Shown piece by piece: positions 47,748 through 57,506 of a stretch of 64,000 bases of DNA; position 1 is the stretch's first letter; each line of letters begins with the position of its first letter. A program made the position numbers and the translations under genes. Origin of the DNA: Verticillium longisporum (lineage: Eukaryota; Ascomycota; Sordariomycetes; Glomerellales; Plectosphaerellaceae); contig JAETXT010000004.1 of assembly GCA_019188255.1 (NCBI GenBank), positions 1,550,001 to 1,614,000 of the forward strand, read 5' to 3'. The notes beneath the pieces were generated by a model. The model did no database searches, was not told where the DNA came from, and saw nothing but the letters and a program-made list of their open reading frames with translations.

Positions 47748-49165
47748 ATGTCCTTCCTCGCCCACGTGCCCCTCCTCGGCCGCCTCGTCGCTGGCGCCGA
47801 CGATGCCCCTCAGGCCATCGACCTGCCGCCCGTCGAGGTGCACAACGTCGAGACAGACGCCGAGAAGCGAGCGCGGTGCCTCAAGCACCTCATCAAGGCC
47901 AACCACGTCAATCACGCCATCGTCTACCACAACCTGCAGTTCGACAACCACGCCGCCCACATTCTCTGCTCGGCGTACCTCCTCGGCGCCTCGGAGAACC
48001 AGCTGCACAGCCTGTACGAGACGGTCTCGAAGGAGCTCGAGCCGTGGCAGGACTCCCCGGCCGAGGTCATCGAGGAGGACTGGCAGGACTTTCTCGGCGA
48101 CAAGCGGTACCAGCGCGCCTATGTCGATTTCTTTGAAGACGGCCTCGCCCTGCAGTTCAACTATGACTGGAAGACGGTCGTGGCGCACTATCTGCTCAAG
48201 GGGGACCAGCCCCTGGTCCACGGGCTCATCGGCGGGCGTACGTCACTCGCTTCTTCTCTCTCTCTCTCTCTCTCTCCCTCTCTTCTCATGTTTAATTTGT
48301 GTTGATTGTTTCGGATGTCGTTCCTCGTCCACTGACAACGACAGTCGGCCACCCCCTCATCCACCTGGGCTATGCCTACGAGATGAACGCCAAGGAGATC
48401 GCCATCGAGGCCCTCGCCCTCTCGTGCGTCCAGTACAACTACCTTCACAAGTACCTGGACGAACAAAAGTACACGAGGCCGGCGCCCTTCTCATCAACCT
48501 CGCCCGTCGACATCCTCGACAGGATGGCCAGCGACGCGCGCTTCGACGGCCTCTTCGCGGCGCCGGGCTTCGACAACATCGACCTCCTCTTCGGCAAGCA
48601 CGAGGACCTCGTGCTCGAGTACTGGAACGCCTGGGCCGTGGCCGCCGACGACGCCAGCGAGGACCCCGTCCGGCCGTTCCAACAGTCGCAGGAGGCGGCC
48701 GTCGCGCTGCTCGTGGCGACGGTGAAGCCCGGCACGCACGCCTACAACTTCTTCACGGTGCACCTGCTGACGACGAGCCACGCCGTGCGCATCCTGCTGC
48801 CGGTGCTGCCGGCCAGGTTCCACGTGGCCCTCGTGCGCGAGTGGTGGCTGTTGGCCGTGGCCGTGTATGCCGCCATGGGCCGGCCGCGCATCGACGAGGA
48901 CAATGTGCAGCCCGTGCCGCAGGGCCGGGGGTGGGCGCATGTCGAGCACGAGGCGCTGCACTCGCGGCACGCGTCCGATGCGCATTATGTCAAAGGTATG
49001 CTCTGGTGCTCTGGGCGTGTTGTGTGTGTGGGACACGGGTACTGACGCGAGACAGCGATCCGGGCCATCAAGGAGGCGGCGAGGACGTGGGGTGACGTGC
49101 ATGAGAGGTATCTCGCGGCGGCTGTGACATTTGTCGATGGGTTTGAGGGGTGGGTGTTTGATTAA
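47748..49165 (+). CDS. Questin oxidase-like protein (AflY/HypX family)
   Basis: Three exons: 47748-48237, 48345-48995 and 49056-49165; 1251 nt, 416 residues. The family pattern is recognisable: FDNHAAHILCSAYLLGASENQL, YVDFFEDGL, HPLIHLGYAYEMNAKEIAIEAL across the first junction, and FFTVHLLTTSHAVRILLPVLP. These proteins resemble the fungal enzymes that carry out Baeyer-Villiger-type ring oxidation in anthraquinone and aflatoxin pathways (questin oxidase, AflY). No polyketide synthase or other pathway gene is visible in the window, so the substrate is unknown and this may be a stand-alone family member. Intron 1 has a (CT)n run on the sense strand. It lies about 0.5 kb downstream of the catalase in the same direction. 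Confidence 0.85.
48257..48286 (+). repeat. (CT)n run in intron 1 of the questin-oxidase-like gene
   Basis: About a dozen CT units (with slight interruption) on the sense strand, 55-85 nt before the acceptor at 48344. Confidence 0.85.
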
Positions 49166-49918
49166 TGGTGATGCCATGAATGGGATTTGGGTGAGATGCG
49201 AGGGAGATTGTAAGCAATGCTGGTCTGAAGAGCACAATGGTATAACTGGAAAGGAACGTCGCGGGCTATGGAGGCATTTGAGACGATTGTACATGATGAG
49301 TTTATTGATTTGGGAAATGCTTCCATCTTGAATACCATGAGCATCCGCTCGTCCTTGGTGATTGTGGCATGGAAAGCCCACCGTGCGACAGTACCAAGCT
49401 CACGGCACATCCCAGGTACCGATCTCGTGGGTGGCACCCCAGAAATACAGCGCCCACACCCCTGGAGACACAGCAGCCCCCTGGAGACACAGCAGCCCCC
49501 TGGAGACACAGCAGCCCCCTGGAGACACAGCAGCCCCCTGGAGACACAGCAGCCCCTGGAGACACAGCAGCCCCCTGGAGACACAGCAGCCCCCTGGAGA
49601 CACAGCAGCCCCCTGGAGACACAGCAGCCCCCTGGAGACACAGCAGCCCCCTGGAGACACAGCAGCCCCCTGGAGACACAGCAGCCCCCCGGAGAGACAG
49701 CAGCAGGGCGCCCCACCCACGACCAGTAGCACGGTGAGATCATCTCGGGCTGCTTCTGCCTGCCCTCAGCCTTGCCATCCTCCGACCTACGCCTCCGAAT
49801 CGCTTCTCCTGCCACATCCTCGCATCGCCAAGCCTGCCGTACCATGCTCGACTCCATGTCTCAACCACGAACCTAATCAGTGCCGCTTGCTGCGACCGAT
49901 CAACTCCCAGCGTCCGCA
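49166..49918. other. Intergenic region carrying a 19-bp minisatellite
   Basis: Between the questin-oxidase-like gene and the Rad17 gene. No gene is supported; the long open frames on both strands come only from the minisatellite at 49463-49703, whose unit length is not a multiple of three and has no stop in several frames. Confidence 0.6.
49463..49703. repeat. 19-bp minisatellite upstream of rad17
   Basis: Twelve near-identical units of TGGAGACACAGCAGCCCCC and a degenerate thirteenth. The unit at 49539-49556 has one C fewer (18 bp). The array ends about 215 nt before the Rad17 ATG. Such a homogeneous array suggests recent expansion. Confidence 0.95.
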
Positions 49919-52618
49919 ATGGCTCCGCCCCCAAAGCGCCGGAAGAAGAATGTCGAATCAGACGACGACTACCATCACGACCCCGACCACGACAACAACC
50001 ACGACAACAACCACGGCAACAAACAAGACCATGGCCGACCTCAGCACACCAACACGCTGCTCAACTTTCTCACTTCATCACCCACGAAACCCTCCTCCGC
50101 CCGCCCGACACCTTCCCCGAGCCCTACGAAACCGAAGACAGGCACCTCCAGAAATGGCCTGAAGCACGACAAGAGAAGTCCCAGCACCAGCCCCGTGAAG
50201 CCCAGGTCACGAGCCCCCAAGCGAACCTCCAAGACGGAAGAGAAGGGCAGGTCCGGCGACCTGCTGGCCCTCTTCTCGAGGCAGGCACAAAAGGCCCCGC
50301 CCCCATCGAAACCCGCGCCGCCCCTCATCCTCGACGACGACATTGTCAGCGATCCCATATCCGAAGATGACGTGGTGCCCAAAGCAGGCAGCGCGAGCTT
50401 CGTCGGCTTGAACGCGAGGAAACGCTCGCGAGACGGCACGTCGTCGACGACGACGACAGCTACCACAACAACAACTGGTGGTCTGGCCTCGAGCAGCCAG
50501 AAATTCCTCCGACCGCCGAGGCCGAGCCGCCCCGCGGCTCTCGACGATGACCTGAGGCCGTGGTCCGAGCGATTCGCCCCCGTCTCCCTCGACGAGCTGG
50601 CCGTGCACAAGAAAAAGGTGGTCGATGTGCGGCGGTGGCTGGAGGATGTGCTGGCTGGGCGCCTGCGGCAGCGCGTGCTGCTGCTCAAGGGCGCGGCTGG
50701 TGCTGGCAAGACGACGACGATGCGCCTGCTGGCGCGGGAGCTGGGCTGCGAGCCCCTGGAGTGGAGGAATCCCACGGGGCCGACGAGCGGCGGCCTCGGC
50801 TTCCAGTCGGCGTCGGCCCAGTTTCAGGAGTTTCTCGGCCGCGGCGGCAAGTTTGGCCAGCTCGAGATGGATGGGGGTGCTGGCGGCTCGGACTCGTCGA
50901 CGCAGGCCCTGGACAAGGGCACACGGCGCATCATTCTGGTCGAGGAGTTCCCCAACACGTTTGCGCGCTCCTCGACGGCTCTGACGTCGTTCAGAAATGC
51001 CCTGCTGGCGTACCTCGCCGCGAACACGCCGTCCCTGTCGGCCTTTGGACGACCGTCACAAAACGCCACCATTACACCCGTGGTCATGGTCATATCGGAG
51101 ACCCTGTTGACGACGACGTCGGCGTCGGCAGACAGCTTCACAGCCCATCGCTTGCTGGGCCCGGAAATCCTCCGCCACCCAGGGGTCGGCGTGATAGAGT
51201 TCAACGCGATAGCGCCGTCAATCCTTGCCAAAGCTCTCGAGCTGGTCGTCACCAAGGAGGCTAGGACATCGGGACGGAAACGCACCCCGGGACCTCTTGT
51301 CCTCAAGCGTCTCGGCGAGATTGGCGACATTCGCAGCGCCATCTCCTCCCTGGAGTTTCTCTGCCTCAAGGGCGACCAGGAAGCCGACTGGGGCGCCAAG
51401 GTTGCCTTTACGAAAGCCAAGAGAGGCTCGAAGGAATTGCTTGCCATGACCAAAGGAGAAGAGGAGAGCCTCGAGCTCATCTCACAGCGAGAAGCCAGTC
51501 TCGGCATCTTCCACGCCGTCGGCAAGGTGGTCTACAACAAGAGGGACGAGCTGCCACCCAAAAACGACACGGTCGAAATCCTACCGAGCCATCTAACACA
51601 CTACGCCCGTCCCAAACGCTCGCAGGTTTCCGTCGACGCTCTCATCGACGAGACGGGCACCGACACGCACACCTTTGTGTCGGCGCTTCACGAAAATTAC
51701 CTCTACTCGTGCGAAAGCCCGAGCCCTCTCGACCCCGACTCGTCTCTCGACCACGTCAACGGCTGCCTCGAGTATCTTTCTCTCAGCGATCTCCTCAGCC
51801 CCTCCTGGGACATTTTCTTCGGCGGTCGGGGCCCCTCAGGCGGCTACGGTGGCAAGGACTCGAGCAGCCATGTTCTGCGTCAAGACGAGATGACCTTCCA
51901 GGTCGCCGTGCGCGGCATGTTGTTCTCGCTGCCGTCGCCCGTCAAACGCAAGACGCCTCCCGGCGTCAGGGGCAGCGACGCTTTCAAGATGTTCTACCCG
52001 ACGAGCATCAAGCTGTGGCGCACCAAGGAGGAGTTTGAGGGCCTCGTGGATGTGTGGTCGACAAGGCTGCTCAAGGGCGAGGAGAGCGTCGCGCGGAAGG
52101 ACCTCACACAAGGCGCTGCAGCATTCCGAAAGCCCAAGGCCGCAGCGTCGACGGCAGGCGCAGCGAGCTGGGTCGCCACACACCAGGCCAAGGGCGCTGG
52201 CGGATCGGCCTCGCACGCCAGTTCCGGCGCCGCAGACGCACACGAGGCGCCGCCTCTGCTGTCGCTGGGGAGCGCCGCGCGCAGGGAGATGCTGCTCGAG
52301 CGGCTGCCCTACATGGCGCAGATTGCACGCGGTCGCAGGGGGGGCCTGCACTCGATCAAGCTGCGGGACATTGAAAAGGTCGTGTCGTTCCAGGGCATCG
52401 GCGCGCAGCGGGCGGGCGAGGACGTCGAGTCCGGCGACGAGGCGGCCGAGGCCGACGGCGGGCCGATGAGCGGCGAGGCGTGGGCGACGGATAAGCCGTC
52501 CGAGGAGGCGTCGCCGCGGAAAAAGGCGGCGCGGATCCGCACCGTGAGCGACGTCTCTGTTTCGGGCTTGGGCGTTTCGGGGCTGGTGTTGAGTGATGAT
52601 GATATCGAGGATTACTAG
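49919..52618 (+). CDS. rad17: Rad17-like DNA damage checkpoint clamp loader
   Basis: A single exon of 900 codons. The ATG at 49919 (MAPPPKRRKKN, basic, nuclear-signal-like) is chosen; the next 180 residues are disordered and rich in His/Asp/Asn and Ser/Pro. The AAA+ region begins PWSERFAPVSLDELAVHKKKV at about residue 216, as in Rad17. Walker A is GAAGAGKTT at about 258, and Walker B is RIILVEEFPN at about 338. Later blocks (IGDIRSAISSLEF; LSPSWDIFF) suit the RFC-type clamp-loader helices. Rad17 with Rfc2-5 loads the 9-1-1 clamp at damaged DNA in the nucleus. The C-terminus ends in an acidic stretch LSDDDIEDY. No frame problem. Confidence 0.9.
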   Translation: MAPPPKRRKKNVESDDDYHHDPDHDNNHDNNHGNKQDHGRPQHTNTLLNFLTSSPTKPSSARPTPSPSPTKPKTGTSRNGLKHDKRSPSTSPVKPRSRAPKRTSKTEEKGRSGDLLALFSRQAQKAPPPSKPAPPLILDDDIVSDPISEDDVVPKAGSASFVGLNARKRSRDGTSSTTTTATTTTTGGLASSSQKFLRPPRPSRPAALDDDLRPWSERFAPVSLDELAVHKKKVVDVRRWLEDVLAGRLRQRVLLLKGAAGAGKTTTMRLLARELGCEPLEWRNPTGPTSGGLGFQSASAQFQEFLGRGGKFGQLEMDGGAGGSDSSTQALDKGTRRIILVEEFPNTFARSSTALTSFRNALLAYLAANTPSLSAFGRPSQNATITPVVMVISETLLTTTSASADSFTAHRLLGPEILRHPGVGVIEFNAIAPSILAKALELVVTKEARTSGRKRTPGPLVLKRLGEIGDIRSAISSLEFLCLKGDQEADWGAKVAFTKAKRGSKELLAMTKGEEESLELISQREASLGIFHAVGKVVYNKRDELPPKNDTVEILPSHLTHYARPKRSQVSVDALIDETGTDTHTFVSALHENYLYSCESPSPLDPDSSLDHVNGCLEYLSLSDLLSPSWDIFFGGRGPSGGYGGKDSSSHVLRQDEMTFQVAVRGMLFSLPSPVKRKTPPGVRGSDAFKMFYPTSIKLWRTKEEFEGLVDVWSTRLLKGEESVARKDLTQGAAAFRKPKAAASTAGAASWVATHQAKGAGGSASHASSGAADAHEAPPLLSLGSAARREMLLERLPYMAQIARGRRGGLHSIKLRDIEKVVSFQGIGAQRAGEDVESGDEAAEADGGPMSGEAWATDKPSEEASPRKKAARIRTVSDVSVSGLGVSGLVLSDDDIEDY

Positions 52619-52882
52619 GCCGGGGGCCGGCATGGCGTTGTGTCTGTACGGCGTGTTGCGAGCTCATGGCCTCGTTGAATTGAGCGGCATGTTCATGTCA
52701 GAGGCCTTTACGGTGATGATCAACTTGCAAAGCAGCATTCCATGACTTGTTCGACGGTCAGATTAAGCATGCCAAATCAAAGACCACACCCTGGTGGCAA
52801 CCGAAGACCGGAAACACTGGGTTAGGTAGATCAGCAAGACTATCGAAACCTCCGCCGCTGTTCCCTCCTCTTCCCCTCCCCA

Positions 52883-53718
52883 CTAGCACAGCTTCCGCCG
52901 GCCAAAGAACCGCGACGTGTCGCCCACGGGCAGCTCAAAGGGGAACACGTCCCGACAGAGCTCGTAGCCAACCATGTAGAACCCCGACGCGGCGGCCACG
53001 GCGCCGAACGCGCCGGCCGCGCGCGCCAGGGCGGCGCTGGCGGCTGTGTCGCCGTCGGCCATGGCGAAGTGGGCGGCGCAGTTGAACAGGTAGGAGAACT
53101 CGAGGCCTGCGAAGATGATGTTGGGGACGTTTCTGGGGGATTTCCGCGTCAGCTGCTTTATGCCATTTTTTCCGGGAGAGGGGGGGTTTGGCGGACGTAC
53201 ATGGCCAGAGAGGCGAGCAGGAAGAAGGAGTTGAGTATGCACCAGACTGGGCCCGTCAGCTTGGGCTCCGCTGCAATACCGTGTCATGATCATGGCCGTG
53301 TCCTTACCGAGCAGGTACAAGCCAAAGGCGTTGTAGTATTCCGCCGTGTACCCGCCATAGGCCTCGATGATGCCCATCCCATGCATGAGGAGCAGTCCAT
53401 ATCCCGCGTAGTAGAGCCCTGTTGCCATGCTCCGATCAGCAGCTGACACACCGACCTGATACCGGGGGTCTCCTCACCAAACGACGACAGCACCGTGTAC
53501 CCAAACGTGTTGCCCCGGACCATCTCCCACTGCGCCGACACAAGCAGGCCGACGCCGGCGATGAAGCAGAGGTTCCCGACGAACACGGTCGCGTTGGCCA
53601 TTCGAGCGTTCGGGTGGACCGCCGGGCGGGTCTGTCGTTTTCGTCTGTAGGCAGAATTCACGCAAGCGCGTGGCGGGTTCGTCGAGGCTCTGTGTCTCGG
53701 GAGCCTCGGCGAGTCCAT
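52883..53718 (-). CDS. GPR1/FUN34/YaaH family membrane protein (acetate/ammonium transporter-like)
   Basis: Four exons on the minus strand: 53718-53478, 53418-53308, 53246-53201 and 53132-52883; 648 nt, 215 residues. Family blocks: EMVRGNTFGYTVLSSFGLYYAGYGL, a YNAFGLYLLVWCILNSFF helix across an exon junction, and FAGLEFSYLFNCAAHF. Several hydrophobic helices fit the six-helix fold. The canonical NPAPLGL motif at the start of helix 1 is not seen; the corresponding position reads NARMANATVFVG, so substrate choice may differ from acetate carriers such as Ady2/AcpA. The start at 53718 (MDSPRLPRHR) gives a soluble basic N-terminus of about 40 residues; a later ATG at the M of MANATV is possible. 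Confidence 0.78.
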
Positions 53719-54489
53719 GTCTGGAGCGATCGGGGGGGTTCGGGCATTCGCAAGGCCGTATGAATGCCACCTGGAACTGCCCCTTTGCGTTGCCGGAGAT
53801 CTCAAAGTGTATTGTGCGTCACATCACGATATCGATCGCCACCCATTTCAACAGGTGTCGTGCGCATGCAGAGGCGAAAATCCGAAAGTCGGCGTAGACG
53901 GCTGCTTGGCTTCGCACCTCGGAGTTGGCCCGCAGTTTTGACATTGACCTTCGTACTAGGACTGGCTACATGTGAGCACTGCTGGGGTCAGTTTATACCA
54001 GAGTTGGATGTCTTGCGTTGCTGAGTCTTCAAATAGTCAAGGCCCTGGATAGTCTGAGACAGTATACGTCAGCGGGCGCTTCGAAGGCCATGAGCTCAGA
54101 TGTGCTTCCATGCTATTAGTCTTCATCGACGGCAATGCGACATTGAGGGAACCTGCAAGATCTGCTGACGACTGCACTCTCATACTAACGTTGGGCTGCC
54201 CTCTTACAGTTGCAAGTCACAAAAGAAAGCAAAGCTCATGTCGAAACTGACCTCCCGTCAACGAAGCCCTAGTTAGCCTGCCGCTTGACCAGTCACATTT
54301 CATGGTGACACGAGTCAGTGGCAATCCTATTAAGCCCATCATGTTAAACCAAACACTCAGTTCAAGAACGACTTTCAACGACTTTCATTATGAACCAAAA
54401 GTCATGAAGTTTCCCAGGTTCCTCAGATATGGTTTCCCTCACATAGCGCACGTCATAAATCTCTATCCAAACCGTGCTTTTTCCCCATC
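53719..54489. other. Intergenic region between two minus-strand membrane protein genes
   Basis: No gene is supported. It holds the 3' flank of the rhodopsin-domain gene and the promoter of the YaaH-family gene. Nothing distinctive is seen. Confidence 0.5.
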
Positions 54490-55097
54490 CTACCGCGACG
54501 GCTCCCTCTCATAGGAGATCTCATACCGCGTCGTCTTCCGAATGGCCCCGGCATCACCGTCGCCGTCGCCCTCGTCCTCGGACCCCTGCCGCTTGACCGA
54601 CGTCAGGATGTACTCCTCGCTCATATCGTCGCTGTGGTGGACGATGCTGCGGTTGGCGCCGCCCGTCTTGGCCGGCCCGCCGTACGGCTGCCAGGCGCTG
54701 TGGCTGCTGCTGTGCTGGCTGCTGCTCATGTTGTTGCTGGTCTTGTTGCTGCGGGCCGCGTTGTGGCTGTTGTTGCTGCCGCCGTACTTGTAGCTCGAGC
54801 GCTGGCGCGAGGTGCTGCCAAAGGTCGAAGGGAAGAGAAAGGCCAGCGGCAGGCGGCACATGGGCAGGCAGGCGCAGATGATGGCCACGTTCTGCTCAAT
54901 CATTGTCCAGAGCGTCGAGGCAATGTCGTCTGCGCGTCGCGGGTGCGGGTGAGCGATGGTGGACGTGTGACCCGGCCTGGGGAGGCGGAGGGTAGTGGCG
55001 TGGGCGACTTACAGGTCATGTCGGGGGTCTTTGTGGAGAACTTGAGCGTCGTCGAACGCATGATGGATGTGACGGTGACGCTGAGAGCATCTCGTTA

Positions 55098-55134
<37 letters not shown>

Positions 55135-55952
55135 CGGTGGACGCTGCACGTACAAGCCTCCAAGCGCAAAGACGAGCATCAGCGCCCTCTTCTGGTTGAC
55201 GGGAAGCTTGCTCGCCCAGATCGGCTGCATGGGCAGCAGCAGGATCAAGATATCGGTGGCGATGGAAAAGCCGGCGTTGGCGTACCAGTTCTTGGTCAGG
55301 TCGATGCACGTCGGCTTGGACGACTTGTCCCAGGCGCCGCTGATGGGGCTGCACTGGAAGATGGACGAGGCCGTCGTGGCGACCATGTAGGCGAGGATGA
55401 TGCTGACGAGGACGTAGCAGCAGATGCGGCACCAGCGCTGGACAAAGATGCGCAGGTAGAGGGCGAGGATCGACGCCTTGGTCAGGTTGATGGTGAGCTT
55501 GTAGAAGATTTGCGCCACGTAGAACAGCTGTTGATTTCTCATGTTAACCACGCCCGTTTCGGTGTCATGTCTGTGACCCGTTTCGGTGTCATGTCTGTGA
55601 CCCGTGGTCGACATACCTTGAGCGCCATTAACCGGTCTTGGGTTTCCAGCTCATAGACGTGTCGCCCAAAACCGTACGATACGGAGAACATCATGAGGAT
55701 CTGGACAACCAGCACACACACCTGAGCACACGTGTCCGTCAGTGACGAGGCTTCGCAAAACCAGGTCATCAGGGCAGCTGAACTCACAAAAGACACCATG
55801 ATTGTCCAGTCGTCGGCGCCGATGGTGGATCTCGTCGCTATGCGGCTCCATAGTCGAATGATGATGAAGATGGGGGTCAGAGCGAAGAAGACAATGCAGG
55901 GAATGACAACCTGATTGGCATTGCTCTCCCCGGAGCCGTTGGCGGTGGCCAT
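54490..55952 (-). CDS. Fungal rhodopsin-domain integral membrane protein (Pth11-related)
   Basis: Five exons on the minus strand: 55952-55788, 55721-55617, 55527-55154, 55080-55013 and 54929-54490; 1152 nt, 383 residues. Seven-helix layout with the usual marks of the fungal rhodopsin domain: IIIRLWSRIATRSTIGADDW, SYGFGRHVYEL, KLTINLTKASILALYLRIF, TASSIFQCSPISGAWDKS, a NAGFSIATDILILLLPM helix and ASTLWTMIEQNVAIICACLP. The C-terminal tail of about 110 residues is Ser/Asn-rich and acidic, then ends REPSR. No CFEM domain is present. These proteins are multi-pass plasma membrane proteins; some Pth11-type members sense surfaces in plant-infecting fungi, but function here is unknown. Confidence 0.86.
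55101..55131 (-). repeat. (CT)n run (sense strand) in intron 3 of the rhodopsin-domain gene
   Basis: About 15 AG units on the plus strand, hence CT on the gene's sense strand, upstream of the acceptor at 55081. Confidence 0.9.
55548..55605. repeat. 24-bp direct repeat in intron 2 of the rhodopsin-domain gene
   Basis: Two nearly identical copies of a unit containing CCCGTTTCGGTGTCATGTCT followed by GTGA, back to back, within intron 2 (55528-55616). Confidence 0.8.
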
Positions 55953-56547
55953 GGCGGGAATCGGCCTGTGATGGCGGTCCGTTGGTGCAGCAAAGACGAC
56001 TACCGGGCTCAGACTACCGGGCGCAGGTATGTGACAGAAGCGACATTTTCTTTTTAGCTCAGAGGGGAACGAGATGCCTCAACAGGGGAGATTGAGTATA
56101 TGTATCCCATGGCGGCCACGGCATAGTATGGTGTGCCATGGCGGCCATGGCATGGCACGTCATGACGGGCACCCAATGGCGCACCCTCGAGAAGAAGGTC
56201 ATATAATTGTGCGCCACAAACCCTCCAGAAACAGTTCTGTTCCGTCCATCACAAAGGCATTGAGTGTGCAGACAATCGCTGACACGCCGCCCCTTGCGGT
56301 CTGCAATGCAAGGTACAGGAGACATGGGGTTGTACCGTGGGAGGGAAGCATGCGGGATGCACACCACCATCACATGTCTTTTTCGGATTGTATTAAACCT
56401 CGTTGTCACTGGAAACGACAGGATGCTCGGTGCTTGGCGGGAGAAAAGGGGGGGGGGAGAGGATGTGGTAAAAGCGGCCGAGTTGCAGCCATCTCGCTGC
56501 ATGTCCGTTGTATGTCTCGCAGGCTTTGCCTCTTTCTCTCTCGCAGT

Positions 56548-56612
56548 CCAAGACTGTGCAGGTCTGCATCCAAGACTTTGCCGGTCTGCGTCCAAGACTT
56601 TGCAGGCCCCGA
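56548..56612. repeat. 22-bp tandem repeat, three copies
   Basis: Units begin CCAAGACT and contain GTCTGC; the third copy is diverged at its end. Confidence 0.8.
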
Positions 56613-56906
56613 CAAGTCAGGGATCGCCAGCATAAAAATGCTTGCGTCTTTCCTTTCATGGCCTCCGCCGGAATCCTTCGTTGCTGCAATGGAGCTCCCC
56701 CTCCAGAGACCAACAACACACCAATCCACACCAACGCGGCCCCTCCCGCGCTGGTCTCGTCTTCCCTGGCGTGTCCGGACCCCGAACTCGTTCTTCCCGG
56801 CTACCCGCGGTTCCCTCCCTTGCCTCCCTTGCCTCCCCAAGCTCCCCAAGCTCCCCAAGCAAACCTACCCATACCCCATGTCGCTGAGGCCTGGCTCCTT
56901 TCGACT

Positions 56907-56974
56907 AGGCCCCAGAGATCACTAGGCCCCAGAGATCACTAGGCCCCAGAGATCACTAGGCCCCAGAGATCCCT
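56907..56974. repeat. 17-bp tandem repeat, four copies
   Basis: Unit AGGCCCCAGAGATCACT, three perfect copies and a fourth ending CCCT. Confidence 0.92.
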
Positions 56975-57506
56975 GCGCCGGCTGCACCGGGAACAACGGC
57001 TGCGCTAGCGAGGTTGCCGCCAAGGCCTCTTCGGGTGCCTTTCTGCGCCTTGTCGCCAGAAAGGTTCCAACCAAACTCGAACCTTAATTTCTTGTGCCAC
57101 CGGTGGCTTGCAGAATGTTGGCTACAGGCTGATGTAGCTCACCACCCAAAGCGACGGGGGGCTTGTCGGTGGCGGCGTTGCGACCAACAGGCAGACCGTC
57201 GTGCCGAGCCCCTCGTGTGTAAATCACTCGCATCCAGAAGCAGAAGGTCAAGCCCGTTCGCCATGCTGCAGAACAGGGATCGTGTCGTGTTCTTGTGCGA
57301 CCGAACCACACTTATCATTCCCCCCCGGGGTATGCTTCGAACCGTGATCTGCAGCCCCCGTCCCCCCCTCCATCTCGACATCATTCAACTGGTCCTGTCA
57401 CCCTCCCACGGCGCCTCCTCCTAGACGCCATCCCGTCGTGCCATCGTCCTCGTTGTAGTCGCCACTGTCGCAGGCAAAGAGTGCGCCTCTGTACTCACAC
57501 CTCACG

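Larger units (their letters stand above)
55953..57506. other. Divergent intergenic region rich in short tandem repeats
   Basis: Between the rhodopsin-domain gene (minus) and the secreted hydrolase (plus). No gene is supported. It contains a CCATGGCGGCCA-rich stretch at 56107-56160, a 22-bp repeat at 56548-56612, short CTCCCC-AAG repeats at about 56815-56860 and a 17-bp repeat at 56907-56974. Confidence 0.6.

Noticed and set aside
36795..49165. Secondary-metabolite gene cluster
   Set aside because: Although a Zn2Cys6 factor and a questin-oxidase-like protein occur, no polyketide synthase, peptide synthetase or terpene cyclase is present in the window.
49302..49857. Repetitive 110-230 codon open frames on both strands over the minisatellite
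   Set aside because: They arise from a stop-free repeat unit and have no independent coding support.
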